A DNA stretch of 64,000 bases from Terrimesophilobacter sp038243605 (GTDB lineage: Bacteria; Actinomycetota; Actinomycetes; Actinomycetales; Microbacteriaceae), in contig JBBSQX010000009.1 of assembly GCA_038243605.1 (NCBI GenBank), positions 1 through 64,000 on the forward strand. Direction: 5' to 3'. The first letter of the stretch is position 1; each line of letters opens with the position of its first letter. Positions 17,279 to 25,410 of this stretch are shown here, in pieces. The translations under genes were made by a program, and so were the position numbers. Under the pieces are notes generated by a model, which searched no databases, was not told the DNA's origin, and was given only the letters and a program-made list of their open reading frames with translations.

Positions 17279-17673
17279 TGGAACGCAAGCACGATATCGC
17301 GGATACTGGACGCACAGATCGGGTTGAAGCGCAGCGCCAGCACGAAGCGCGAGATCACATCGTTGCGGTCGGCGCTAGAGAACTCGCTGCGCGGCCCTGG
17401 CTCCCTGCGCCGGCCCCACCCTCGGCGGTCGACCTCGTTCAGTATGCGCTCTGGCGCTCCGCTGACCTCGAGCCTGATGCCATCGTCAGCGCCTTGGCCC
17501 TCCTCCCGGCTGCGCGTGTTGAGGTCGACGGACTCGAAGACGGTCTTCTCTTTACGGCGCGCAGCGTCGGGCTGACCTGGGCACAGATCGCCGACGCAAT
17601 GGGATTCAACTCTCCCCAGGCATGTCAGCAGCACTACAACCGGCTCACCTCTCGACATGCCTCCAACTCGTGA
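17278..17673 (+). CDS. Small helix-turn-helix-type protein divergent from the phosphotransferase
   Basis: 131 residues. The C-terminus, ARSVGLTWAQIADAMGFNSPQACQQHYNRLT, reads as a helix-turn-helix of the sigma-region-4/SANT-like type. The N-terminal half is charged and then rich in Ala and Pro. ATG 17278 is chosen because it sits at the predicted transcription start. It overlaps the next gene by a GTGA junction. Location suggests that it controls the divergent phosphotransferase operon; the ligand is unknown. Confidence 0.7.
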   Translation: MERKHDIADTGRTDRVEAQRQHEARDHIVAVGARELAARPWLPAPAPPSAVDLVQYALWRSADLEPDAIVSALALLPAARVEVDGLEDGLLFTARSVGLTWAQIADAMGFNSPQACQQHYNRLTSRHASNS

Positions 17674-18305
17674 CCTCAAACTCTCCGCCAAGCCTTTTAG
17701 TCCTTCATGCAGTCCGCATCGTCGGGTTCGCCGACAACTCGGTGATTGCCAGCCGCTACGCAATCAACCTGGGCGAAGCTACTGAGATCCTTAGAGATGC
17801 AGAGGCCCGCGGCTGGGTGCAGCACGCAGCCTTTGCCGACCTCGAAGGCTGGTTCCTCACAGAGTCGGGGCGTGTGGAGAACGAATGCCAGCTCGCCGGC
17901 GAACTCGCACGCATCGGCAAAGCCGATGAGCTCTGTGACATCTATCGGGACTTCCTCCCGCTGAATACCCGACTCCAGCAGGCCTGCACCGACTGGCAAC
18001 TCCGACCTGCGCCCGGCAACAGGCTTGATGTGAACGATCACTCCGATCCCGAATGGGACCGCGCCATTCTCGAAGAACTAAACAGAATTGACCTCGCCCT
18101 CGTCCCACTCGCAGAGCGCCTTAATGGGGTCTTGGCCCGATTCCGTGGGTACGACACACGCTTCAGCACCGCGTTGCGTCGAGCCCACGCGGGGGAACGC
18201 AACTGGGTCGACAGCACCCACATCGACTCGTGTCATCGGGTCTGGTTCGAGCTCCACGAGGACCTCATCGCCACTCTTGGCCTCGACCGTCAAACAAAGC
18301 CCTGA
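17670..18305 (+). CDS. Winged-helix-like regulatory protein partner
   Basis: 211 residues. The N-terminus (PSLLVLHAVRIVGFADNSVIASRYAINLGEATEILRDAEARGWVQHAAFADLEGWFLTESGR) looks like a MarR-like wing with the helix pattern of a DNA-binding domain. The rest is helical (RLQQACTDWQLRPAPG; DRAILEELNRIDLALVPLAERL). GTG 17670 overlaps the previous stop by 4 bp, so the two are co-translated. The pair may form a two-part regulator of the divergent enzyme. I recognise no named family. Confidence 0.7.
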   Translation: MTSNSPPSLLVLHAVRIVGFADNSVIASRYAINLGEATEILRDAEARGWVQHAAFADLEGWFLTESGRVENECQLAGELARIGKADELCDIYRDFLPLNTRLQQACTDWQLRPAPGNRLDVNDHSDPEWDRAILEELNRIDLALVPLAERLNGVLARFRGYDTRFSTALRRAHAGERNWVDSTHIDSCHRVWFELHEDLIATLGLDRQTKP

Positions 18306-18412
18306 CCGATAGTACAAAGACCGATTCACCCCTCAACATCAGATGGCCGGTGAAGGTTCCCCAGCGGACAGCCCAATAGGCCTCGAGCCCAGGATTGCGC
18401 TAGGCGTTCAGA

Positions 18413-18964
18413 CTAGCCATGGGCGGACACGCTGCGAACAATTCGAGCGACATGGGCTGTCACCCATTCTGATTCGAACGGGCGAGTTCGAAGCAACCAT
18501 CGGTGGAAGATCGGACCGACGAACAGCTCAGCGGTGCCGTCGGGGTCGGGGACGTTCCCTTGGCGTAGACGGTTGGCGATACCGCGGAGCTGCGGGCCGA
18601 GAAGCAGCTCACGGAACTGCGTGGCGAGAGCGTCATCGGATTGCATATCGGCTGTAACCGCCCGCAAGAGAGGCTCTTGGGTCGGATCAGTCAACTCGGC
18701 AATCGTCGCAGTCGCCAGAGTCTGCAGATCGCTGGCGAGATTACCGGAGTCCGGCACTACGACGGCCCCGTCTTCGTTCGCGCTCCGCGCCAAAAGTGCA
18801 TCAAAGAGAATCGCCCCGGTCGATGACCAGGTTCGGTAGAGGGTCTGTTTACTGACGCCGGCGCGCGCGGCTATTCCTTCCATCGTGATGTTACCAACTC
18901 GTTTCTCGCGAGCGAGGGCCAGCACTGCATCGTGCACTTTGCTGCGGGTCTGCTGACGGGCCAT
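18413..18964 (-). CDS. TetR/AcrR family regulator
   Basis: 183 residues. The N-terminal TetR helix-turn-helix is ITMEGIAARAGVSKQTLYRTWSS, within residues 9-55, followed by a C-terminal ligand domain of the TetR_C type (DLQTLATATIAELTDPTQEPLLRAVTADMQSD; FVGPIFHRWLLRTRPF). It is divergent from the SDR gene, 58 bp away, and probably represses it. A loose dyad near 18983-18998 (GAGACGGTGCGTCC) is a candidate operator. Confidence 0.9.
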   Translation of the reverse strand: MARQQTRSKVHDAVLALAREKRVGNITMEGIAARAGVSKQTLYRTWSSTGAILFDALLARSANEDGAVVVPDSGNLASDLQTLATATIAELTDPTQEPLLRAVTADMQSDDALATQFRELLLGPQLRGIANRLRQGNVPDPDGTAELFVGPIFHRWLLRTRPFESEWVTAHVARIVRSVSAHG

Positions 18965-19022
18965 GTCAGAAGGCTACCGGATCAAACGAGACGGTGCGTC
19001 CAGTTAGCGCTATGGTGATGAG

Positions 19023-19844
19023 ATGACTTCACCACAGACATGGATGATAACCGGAGGAAATCGAGGCCTGGGTCGGGCGATCACTCTGGCCGCCCTCAAC
19101 AGTGGCCACACCGTGGTCGCAACGGTACGAGGCGAGCACACTCTCCCAGAACACGAGCGCCTGACCGTGGAGACACTTGACGTTTCTGATCGCCGGGCGG
19201 CGCACGAAGCCGTGGGGCTGGCAGCCGCACGTCTCGGACGAATCGACGTCCTCGTGAACAATGCCGGCTACGGCTTGATCGGAGCAGTCGAGGAGACATC
19301 CGAAGACGGCGCCCGCGGGATCATCGACACAAATTTGCTCGGTCCGCTCTGGCTGAGCCAAGCCGCAATTCCGGTCATGCGCAATCAGGGAGCGGGTCAG
19401 ATCGTGCAAATCTCAACAGTGGGAGCAGTGGGCACGATGCCGATGCTTGGCCTCTACAACTCCTCCAAATGGGGGCTCGAAGCATTCAGCGAGGCGATGG
19501 CAGCAGAAGTGCAGCAGTTCGGCATCCGTGTATCCCTGATCGAACCCGGGACACTTGACACTGACTGGGCTGGCTGCAGCATGCAGTTCAGCTCACCACT
19601 GAGTGTCTATGACCACCTGCGAACGGAGTTGTTCGGCACTGCCGAGGTTCCATGGCCACAGGCGGAGTCGAGCGGCGGGACGACGCCCGAGGCCGCGGCC
19701 ACTGCGATCCTCGCCCGCGTCGCAGCGGAGAATGACCAACGCCTACGCGTGCTTGTAGGCAACGATGCCCCAGCTCAGGTTCGGGCGGCGCTCGATCTTC
19801 GTCACGAGGACTACGCGCGCGACTCCCGTTTCCCACTCCGCTAG
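19023..19844 (+). CDS. Short-chain dehydrogenase/reductase
   Basis: 273 residues of the classical SDR type. The Rossmann motif is TGGNRGLG (10-17), followed by NNAGYGLIG, the catalytic Ser region ISTVGAVG, and YNSSKWGLEAF with the catalytic Tyr and Lys. The C-terminal part (SLIEPGTLDTDWAG, then an extended tail) resembles the group annotated as SDR oxidoreductases acting on small ketones or alcohols. Divergent TetR control suggests induction by the substrate. Confidence 0.9.
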   Translation: MTSPQTWMITGGNRGLGRAITLAALNSGHTVVATVRGEHTLPEHERLTVETLDVSDRRAAHEAVGLAAARLGRIDVLVNNAGYGLIGAVEETSEDGARGIIDTNLLGPLWLSQAAIPVMRNQGAGQIVQISTVGAVGTMPMLGLYNSSKWGLEAFSEAMAAEVQQFGIRVSLIEPGTLDTDWAGCSMQFSSPLSVYDHLRTELFGTAEVPWPQAESSGGTTPEAAATAILARVAAENDQRLRVLVGNDAPAQVRAALDLRHEDYARDSRFPLR

Positions 19845-19930
19845 CCCGATACCGATCGTTTCCCTTCACCCGTACGCCGATCCCGTGTGGGCGGTATTTC
19901 CTTCACCTGGCCCTATTTGAGGCGATTCGT

Positions 19931-19974
19931 TGTCTCGTAACCTAAGTGTGTCGAAACCCATGGGATGTAAGACG
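19931..19974 (+). repeat. 44-bp resolvase-site-like repeat, copy 1
   Basis: Three 14-bp half-sites: A TGTCTCGTAACCTA (19931-19944), a 2-bp AG, B TGTGTCGAAACCCA (19947-19960) in the same direction, and C TGGGATGTAAGACG (19961-19974) inverted. B and C abut as a 28-bp imperfect palindrome. The half-sites have the TGTC...AA look of serine-resolvase half-sites. Copies with the same order and spacing lie at 28057-28100 (same strand) and 30079-30122 (opposite strand). Confidence 0.8.
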
Positions 19975-19980
19975 GATCTG

Positions 19981-20049
19981 ACGCCGACCGCGCCACGGAG
20001 TTGATCACAAAACACCCCCATTTTGTGATCAACTCCACAGAGTCGGCGT
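19981..20049. repeat. Large perfect hairpin next to the 44-bp site
   Basis: GGAGTTGATCACAAAA (19997-20012) pairs exactly with 20021-20036 around an 8-nt C-rich loop. A second pairing, ACGCCGAC (19981-19988) with GTCGGCGT (20042-20049), extends the stem after unequal bulges. It starts 7 bp after the 44-bp repeat. With no run of T after it, it is more likely a recombination or transposon-end palindrome than a simple terminator. Confidence 0.7.
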
Positions 20050-20097
20050 GTCGTCGACGTCGACGACGGTCGGCGGCCCCGGCTCGCAAACGATCGA

Positions 20098-20294
20098 TTG
20101 CGGGCCGAGAGGTAGCACCGTACAATCGAAGGGTGCATTTGTTGTTCCTTTGACGGCTGAGTAAGGCCTACCGCGCTCGTTGAATTATCCGAGCCTGCGG
20201 CGGCCGCTCATTCTCGACCCCTCATGGGTCGCCGTCATTTGTGCACCCTCGCCGCCCTCGCGGGTTCTTTGGTGCGTCGTCTCGAAGGATTCGA
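20098..20294 (+). promoter_or_regulatory. Promoter and roughly 160-nt leader of the ABC-F gene
   Basis: TTGCGG (20098-20103), a 17-bp spacer and TACAAT (20121-20126) place the start of transcription near 20133. Exactly there begins GTG CAT TTG TTG TTC CTT TGA, a possible leaderless six-residue peptide MHLLFL. The following leader contains pairable GC-rich segments (for example GCACC at about 20241 with GGTGC at about 20272) before the ABC-F ribosome site at 20285-20289. ABC-F resistance genes are often controlled by leader-peptide attenuation; that this leader does so is an inference. Confidence 0.45.
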
Positions 20295-21950
20295 ATGCTC
20301 ACCCCGACAAAACATCTACCAGCGCGCCAGCGCGCCCAACTCATTGCCTCCGGCGTCTCGGTGATGCGCGGAGTCATCCGCGTCCTGAACCACGTCGACC
20401 TCACCGTGACACCCGCATCGCGTATTGCACTCGTTGGTGAGAACGGGCGCGGAAAATCCACACTGCTCCATGTGCTCGGCGGCACGTTGGTGCCCGATGC
20501 CGGCACGGTGCTGCGCACCGGGACATTCGGTGTCGCGGAACAAGAAATGCCGGCGAGCGACGACCAAACTGTGGGGCAAGCCGTAGCGGAAGCGATAGCC
20601 GAACCGCTTGCCGCCCTGGCGTCCCTCGACGAGGCTGCGTGTGCCCTCTCAGCTGGCACGGCCGACGCTGGTGAGCGCTACGCGGCTGCGTTGGGGCACG
20701 CCGAATTGCTCGATGCCTGGGATGCACATCGACGGGTACAGATCGCGCTCGAAGCGCTCGACGCGGAAACCGACCCCGCCCGGCTGCTCGGTGACCTCTC
20801 TGTGGGACAGCGCTATCGGGTGCGTCTGGCGTGCCTCCTCGGTGCCGACGATGATTTCCTGCTGCTCGATGAGCCTACGAACCACCTCGACCGATCCGGC
20901 CTCGAGTTTTTGAGCGCACAGCTCCGGTCACGTGCGGGCGGTGTTGTTGTCGTCACGCACGATCGCGCGCTGCTCTCGGACGTTGCAGAGACCATCGTCG
21001 ACCTGGACCCGACGCCTGACGATCGGGTGCGGGTGTACGGGAATGGGTACGCCGGGTATCGCGAGGGGCGGCAGGCAGAGCGGGAACGATGGGAACAGGA
21101 GTACGACCGGCAACAGGCCGAGCACACCCGCCTGCAAGAAAGTCTCAGTGCGGCGCAGAACCGCCTCGTCTCAGGGTGGCGACCTGAGAAGGGCAGCAAT
21201 AAGCACGGCCGCGCGACTCGCGCGGGCGGGCTGGTGCAGAGCGTCCATCGTCGGCAAGGACAGCTTGAAGCGCACGCCGTAACTGTGCCGGAGCCACCAC
21301 TGCAATTCCGGTTCCCCGACCTGCCAACCAGAACCGGCGCGGTGCTGCTGAGTGCGGAGCGCATCACCGTGACGGGTCGTCTGGCGGACTCCGTATCGTT
21401 CTCGCTCTCACACCGTGGTCGAGTCGTGGTGACCGGTCCGAACGGTGTCGGCAAGTCGACCCTGCTGGGCGTGCTCGCGGGCGAGCTGCAACCCGATGCC
21501 GGTTCGGTTCGGATGCCTCAGGGCGTCCGTCTAGCTTTCCTTCGACAGGAGACGGACCTGCCGTTGCAACGGCGGGCGAGTGAGGTCTACGCCGCGCACG
21601 TCGACGCGCTCGTGGCGGCGGGAACGCTGCCCGCATCGGAGGGAGTCGGGCTTTCGCAGCTCGGTCTCCTGCGCGCGCGCGATTCGAGCAAGCGGATCGG
21701 GGAGCTGTCGATGGGTCAGCGACGCCGCCTCGATCTGGCGTTGGTGCTCGCGACGAGGCCGCACGTGTTGCTGCTGGATGAGCCCACCAACCATCTGTCT
21801 ATCGCGCTCGTCGACGAACTCACTGTCGCGCTCGGAGCGACACACGCGGCCGTGGTGCTCTCCACCCACGATCGGCAGCTCCTCCGCGACGTGGACGATT
21901 GGCCCTCGCTGCGCCTCGGCGCGATGACAGAGCGTGAGGCGCTGGTATGA
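20295..21950 (+). CDS. ABC-F protein, probable antibiotic-resistance (ribosome protection) type
   Basis: 551 residues with two ABC domains and no TM segments. Domain 1 has Walker A GENGRGKST, signature LSVGQ and Walker B FLLLDEPTNHLD. Domain 2 has GPNGVGKST, LSMGQ and VLLLDEPTNHLS. Between them lies a basic coiled linker (ERERWEQEYDRQQAEHTRLQ...RPEKGSNKHGRATRAGG) of the length found in actinomycete resistance ABC-Fs such as TlrC/OleB. ATG 20295 has AAGGA 5 nt upstream. The 4-bp overlap with an MFS exporter gene supports a drug-resistance role. Confidence 0.85.
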   Translation: MLTPTKHLPARQRAQLIASGVSVMRGVIRVLNHVDLTVTPASRIALVGENGRGKSTLLHVLGGTLVPDAGTVLRTGTFGVAEQEMPASDDQTVGQAVAEAIAEPLAALASLDEAACALSAGTADAGERYAAALGHAELLDAWDAHRRVQIALEALDAETDPARLLGDLSVGQRYRVRLACLLGADDDFLLLDEPTNHLDRSGLEFLSAQLRSRAGGVVVVTHDRALLSDVAETIVDLDPTPDDRVRVYGNGYAGYREGRQAERERWEQEYDRQQAEHTRLQESLSAAQNRLVSGWRPEKGSNKHGRATRAGGLVQSVHRRQGQLEAHAVTVPEPPLQFRFPDLPTRTGAVLLSAERITVTGRLADSVSFSLSHRGRVVVTGPNGVGKSTLLGVLAGELQPDAGSVRMPQGVRLAFLRQETDLPLQRRASEVYAAHVDALVAAGTLPASEGVGLSQLGLLRARDSSKRIGELSMGQRRRLDLALVLATRPHVLLLDEPTNHLSIALVDELTVALGATHAAVVLSTHDRQLLRDVDDWPSLRLGAMTEREALV

Positions 21951-23212
21951 GTAAAAAGAACCCCGATGCGCTGGGCGCGCTCAGTCCCCTGGCGACCCGC
22001 GATTATCGGCTGCTGTTCGCGGCCGTTGGAATCGAAGTCTTCGGCACCGGCATGTGGACGATCGTCATGGTCTTCCAGGTTCTTGCTCTCAACGACAGCC
22101 CCCTGGCGCTCTCCGCTGTCGCAACAGGCATGAGTCTTGGCTTGTTCGCGTTCGCGATCCTCGGTGGGGTCGTCGCCGACCGGTTCTCGAAACGGCGGAT
22201 CATTATCACGGTGCAGGGATGCACGGCCATAGCGATGGCCGCGGTGGCGGCCCTGTCGCTTACCGGGACGATCGAGCTGTGGCACGTCGGCGTCGCCTCG
22301 TTTGCGATGGGAGCCGGCAGCGCCTTCTTTTACCCCGCCTACAGCACCTACCTGCCCCAAGTACTCCCACCCGAACAACTCCTCGCCGCGAACGGTCTCG
22401 AAGGCGCGCTCCGTCCCTCGATGGGGCAAGGACTCGGACCAGCGCTCGGCGGGATTATCGTCGGCGCGTTCTTTCCCGCCATCGGCGCAGTGATAGTGGC
22501 CGCGTCCTACGCGATCGCGTTCGTCATCGTGCTCTTCCTCAGCCGACGCGAGGAGACGACCGAACCCACACCAGCAGCGGAGAGAACCAACGTGTGGGGT
22601 GACCTGCGGGCCGGTGTTCGCTACGTTGCGGGCACCCGCTGGCTGCTTTGGACCCTGATCTTCGGGTCGGCGCTCGCGCTCGTCATCCAGGGGCCGATTG
22701 AAGTCCTCTTACCGTTCCTGACGCGCGACCGATTTGAGGATGCGGAAGCGACCTTCGGGATTCTCCTGGCGGCGTTCGGTATCGGTGGAGCGGTCGGCTC
22801 GCTTGTCGTTTCATCACTGAAACTGCCACGCCGTTACCTGACGTTCATGATCCTCTGTTGGGGCGGAGGGACGTTGCCCCTCGTCGTGTTGGGTCTGGCA
22901 GACAACCTCGTACTGATGCTGGCCGCACTGTTCGTCGTCGGCGCGACGACGGGGGCAGGTGTCGTGATTTGGGGCACCCTATTGCAGAGGCTCGTCCCGC
23001 TCGACATGATCGGCCGAGTCGCAAGCCTCGACTTCTTTGTCTCAATCGCGTTCATGCCTGTCTCAATCGCGATAGCTGGCCCGCTGTCACTCATCGTTCC
23101 AGTGGAATCGATCTTCATCGTCGCCGGGGTCGTCCCGCCCGTTCTCGCTCTCGTGGCTCTCGCGGCGGGTCGAATGTGCAGTACCGAGCTGCAGCGCCCG
23201 CTCGATACATAG
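21947..23212 (+). CDS. MFS drug exporter, macrolide-efflux-like
   Basis: 421 residues with 12 TM helices, of the MFS_3/ENTS-Mef type. The start (LSPLATRDYRLLFAAVGIEVFGTGMW), the loop motif GGVVADRFSKRR, the PAYSTYLPQVLPPEQLLAANGL segment and VPLDMIGRVASLDFF are characteristic. It is translationally coupled to the ABC-F gene, the same pairing as mef/msr in streptococci though in reverse order. It probably exports the drug from which the ABC-F protein protects the ribosome. A strong hairpin follows it. Confidence 0.85.
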   Translation: MSKKNPDALGALSPLATRDYRLLFAAVGIEVFGTGMWTIVMVFQVLALNDSPLALSAVATGMSLGLFAFAILGGVVADRFSKRRIIITVQGCTAIAMAAVAALSLTGTIELWHVGVASFAMGAGSAFFYPAYSTYLPQVLPPEQLLAANGLEGALRPSMGQGLGPALGGIIVGAFFPAIGAVIVAASYAIAFVIVLFLSRREETTEPTPAAERTNVWGDLRAGVRYVAGTRWLLWTLIFGSALALVIQGPIEVLLPFLTRDRFEDAEATFGILLAAFGIGGAVGSLVVSSLKLPRRYLTFMILCWGGGTLPLVVLGLADNLVLMLAALFVVGATTGAGVVIWGTLLQRLVPLDMIGRVASLDFFVSIAFMPVSIAIAGPLSLIVPVESIFIVAGVVPPVLALVALAAGRMCSTELQRPLDT

Positions 23213-23249
23213 AACGCTGCGGATGGGCGGGCGGCGACCGTTCGGCCAT

Positions 23250-23281
23250 CCCGTTGCGGACCAGTTTCACTTCGCAACGGG
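23250..23281. terminator. Bidirectional terminator hairpin
   Basis: CCCGTTGCG (23250-23258) pairs exactly with CGCAACGGG (23273-23281) around a 14-nt loop. It sits in the 83-bp gap between the stops of the converging MFS and recombinase genes. Confidence 0.7.
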
Positions 23282-23295
23282 ACCCCGCCGGTTGC

Positions 23296-23883
23296 CTACT
23301 TTGTAGTCATCCCCTCCTGTCGCTGAACAGTCCGATAGATGGTCGAACGCGCGACGTTGAAGAGTTCGGCTAGTTCTGCAGTGGAATGTGTTCCGGCACT
23401 ATGGACTTCCATCAGATGACGTTGCTGGGCCGTCGATAGTTTGGGTTGCTTGCCGCGCAGGTGCCCTTTCGCCTTGGCGACCAGCATCCCTTCACGTGTT
23501 CTCGCACGGATGAGATCGAATTCAAACTCTGCCACCATGGCGAGAACGTTGAATAGCAGGCGTCCAACAGGATCGGTCGGGTCGTGCACGGACCCGCCGA
23601 TGCTGAGCTTGACGCCTTTGACCGTGAGTTCGTCGATGATGTCTTTCGCGTCCCTGAGAGAGCGTGCAAGCCGGTCAAGTTTTGCGACGACGAGCGTGTC
23701 ACCGTTTCTGCAGGCAGCGAGAGCCTCTCGCAACCCTGGTCGTGCCCGGTTGGTGCCGGTGAGACCGTGGTCGGTGTAGATCAGATTCGATCTGACGCCA
23801 AGGGCTTCCAAGGCGTTTCGTTGGGCGGTGAGGTCTTGCTCGTTTGTGGATACGCGGGCGTACCCGATCAGTAATTCATTCAT
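23296..23883 (-). CDS. Serine recombinase (resolvase/invertase family)
   Basis: 195 residues. The catalytic domain has the nucleophilic Ser in GYARVSTNEQDL (S12), then VAKLDRLARSLRD and MVAEFEFDLIRARTREGM (E helix). The C-terminal helix-turn-helix is LSTAQQRHLMEVHSAGTHSTAELAELFNVARSTIYRTV. Length and order match TnpR/Hin-type enzymes that bind 12-14-bp half-sites. ATG 23883 begins the family N-terminus; longer frames are spurious. It lies between two directly oriented copies of the 44-bp repeat, which makes those the prime candidate targets. Confidence 0.9.
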   Translation of the reverse strand: MNELLIGYARVSTNEQDLTAQRNALEALGVRSNLIYTDHGLTGTNRARPGLREALAACRNGDTLVVAKLDRLARSLRDAKDIIDELTVKGVKLSIGGSVHDPTDPVGRLLFNVLAMVAEFEFDLIRARTREGMLVAKAKGHLRGKQPKLSTAQQRHLMEVHSAGTHSTAELAELFNVARSTIYRTVQRQEGMTTK

Positions 23884-24049
23884 AACCGGCACAGTGCGCC
23901 CGATACCCGGGGTAGTCAACAAGAATCTTGCATAGGGAACGGCTTGCGCGCCGCTCAACCGCATGACACCCGCTCTCAACGCGCCGATCTGTCACGACGA
24001 TCACACCACCATGCTATATACTCGTCTATATAAAGAAAGGGAGAGTTTC

Positions 24050-24259
24050 ATGGCCATCACATCAATTAACATCAACCCGGACGAACTGCTCACGGCCAAG
24101 AAGCTCACCGGCTCGGCCAGCAACCGAGAAACAGTTGATCTGGCTCTCCGCACGCTGATCGCCGTCCGCCGTCAACCTGCCGCAGTGGAGCGGATTATCG
24201 GTCGTCGATTCGCCGCCGACCAGATCAACGCGCCCACAATCCGGTCCGGAGCCGATTAG
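24050..24259 (+). CDS. vapB: VapB-type antitoxin
   Basis: 69 residues beginning MAITSININPDELLTAKKLTGSASNRETVDLALRTLIAVRRQ, a ribbon-helix-helix antitoxin of the VapB2-like group, then a toxin-binding tail. The start is ATG 24050, preceded by a purine-rich AAAGAAAGGGAGAG. A short AT-rich near-palindrome (GCTATATACTCGTCTATATA) lies at 24013-24032, a likely promoter and autoregulatory site. It overlaps vapC by one base (TAGTG). Confidence 0.9.
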   Translation: MAITSININPDELLTAKKLTGSASNRETVDLALRTLIAVRRQPAAVERIIGRRFAADQINAPTIRSGAD

Positions 24260-24663
24260 TGGCAACCTATCTGGTCGACAACAGCATCTGGCAGAAAGCG
24301 AACAGGAGTGAGAAGATTGCCGCACGCCTCAGAGCACTCTCCCCGCAACACCTCATCGTGACGTGCCCACCGCAGGTTTTGGAGTACTGCCACTCGGCGC
24401 GAAACGCTGCGGAGTATGCAGAACTGCGTGAAGACATGGACAATTTGCTCCCCGCGCTGACGCACCCAACTGCGGGACAAGCATTGGATATCCAGCAGAC
24501 ACTCTGGAACCGTGGGTTGATCCGCGCTGCCGGCGCATTCGACTGCCTGATCGCCGCATATGCGCTCGTCAATGACGCCATCATCTTGAACAGTGACCGT
24601 GACTTCAGCTACATCGAGGAAGCCACCGGCGGAACCGTCCGCCAGGAGTTCATACCGGAGTGA
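24259..24663 (+). CDS. vapC: VapC-type PIN-domain ribonuclease toxin
   Basis: 134 residues. PIN acidic residues are visible in YLVDNSIWQ (D7), VLEYCHS (Glu), GAFDCLIAAYAL (Asp) and LNSDRDF (Asp). VapC toxins cleave tRNA or rRNA. Start GTG 24259 overlaps the vapB stop, giving tight coupling. A toxin-antitoxin pair inside a segment bounded by recombination-like repeats may help keep that segment in the population. Confidence 0.9.
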   Translation: MATYLVDNSIWQKANRSEKIAARLRALSPQHLIVTCPPQVLEYCHSARNAAEYAELREDMDNLLPALTHPTAGQALDIQQTLWNRGLIRAAGAFDCLIAAYALVNDAIILNSDRDFSYIEEATGGTVRQEFIPE

Positions 24664-24806
24664 GCCCCCGTGCGGTAAACCACCCCGCTATTTATTGCCG
24701 TATTTTTGTCGCGCGGGACGATCGCTCACCGGACGAGTTCTACGATAGTTTCGCTCACCGCGTCAAGTCCTAGACGAAGGATATATCTATATGCCAGAGT
24801 CTTCTC

Positions 24807-25223
24807 ATGACAAAAGAGCACATGGCGCTGGCAGTTTTTCTCGGTGACTGGTCTGCAGAGGGCACGGCATTTGGCGCGGACAGGCAAGGTGGGCCTTGGC
24901 GTAGCGTGCACTCCGCTCGCTGGTATTCGGGCGAGTTTTTCATCTTGCAAGATGAGCATGCCAATGGACCGTTTGACACACTGAGCTTCCTCGGCTGGGA
25001 CCCCGGGCGGGACCTCTATTTTTCGTGGACGATCGACAATGGCGGGTTCGCAAACAATTATGAGGTTGATGTCGACGGTGATACTTGGCGCTTCACCGGG
25101 GAACAGGCACGAGCAACCATCACATTCAGCGACGACGGGCGCACTCAAACTCACCACTGGGAGTTCAAACCAGAGGGCGAGTGGGTCACGCTCTGTGACC
25201 GTGTAGCCACGCGCGTCGACTAA
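24807..25223 (+). CDS. DUF1579-like lipocalin-fold protein
   Basis: 138 residues. The N-terminal LAVFLGDWSAEGTAFG and the run of alternating hydrophobic strands (FDTLSFLGWDPGRDLYFSWTIDNGG; DTWRFTGEQARATITFSDDGRTQTHHWEF) fit the calycin-like DUF1579 family of unknown function. A plausible -10 (TATATCTATATG) lies just upstream. It is monocistronic. The match is by pattern only. Confidence 0.6.
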   Translation: MTKEHMALAVFLGDWSAEGTAFGADRQGGPWRSVHSARWYSGEFFILQDEHANGPFDTLSFLGWDPGRDLYFSWTIDNGGFANNYEVDVDGDTWRFTGEQARATITFSDDGRTQTHHWEFKPEGEWVTLCDRVATRVD

Positions 25224-25410
25224 AGCGCAGCGACGCTCTGCGCACAAGCTGGCTGCCCGCAATCGGGTCGCTTACCGGGCGCCCGCAAGAGCTCGCGTGC
25301 ACTACACTCGGTAGTTCCGGTAGTCGATCGTTTGGCGGCAGTTCTCGGTACCGGACGGCATTTTACGCTGGCTGATCACTCGTGTCGCGCGTTGCGGCTA
25401 TTCTGACGGC

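Noticed and set aside
20225..20370. ATG frame MGRRHLCTLAALAGSLVRRL overlapping the ABC-F start as a longer leader peptide
   Set aside because: No ribosome site precedes it and it runs out of frame deep into the ABC-F gene; the six-codon frame at the transcription start fits an attenuator better, though that too is unproven.
24726..25262. 178-codon open frame on the minus strand
   Set aside because: It is the antisense shadow of the DUF1579-like gene; its codons mirror that gene's third positions and it has no ribosome site.
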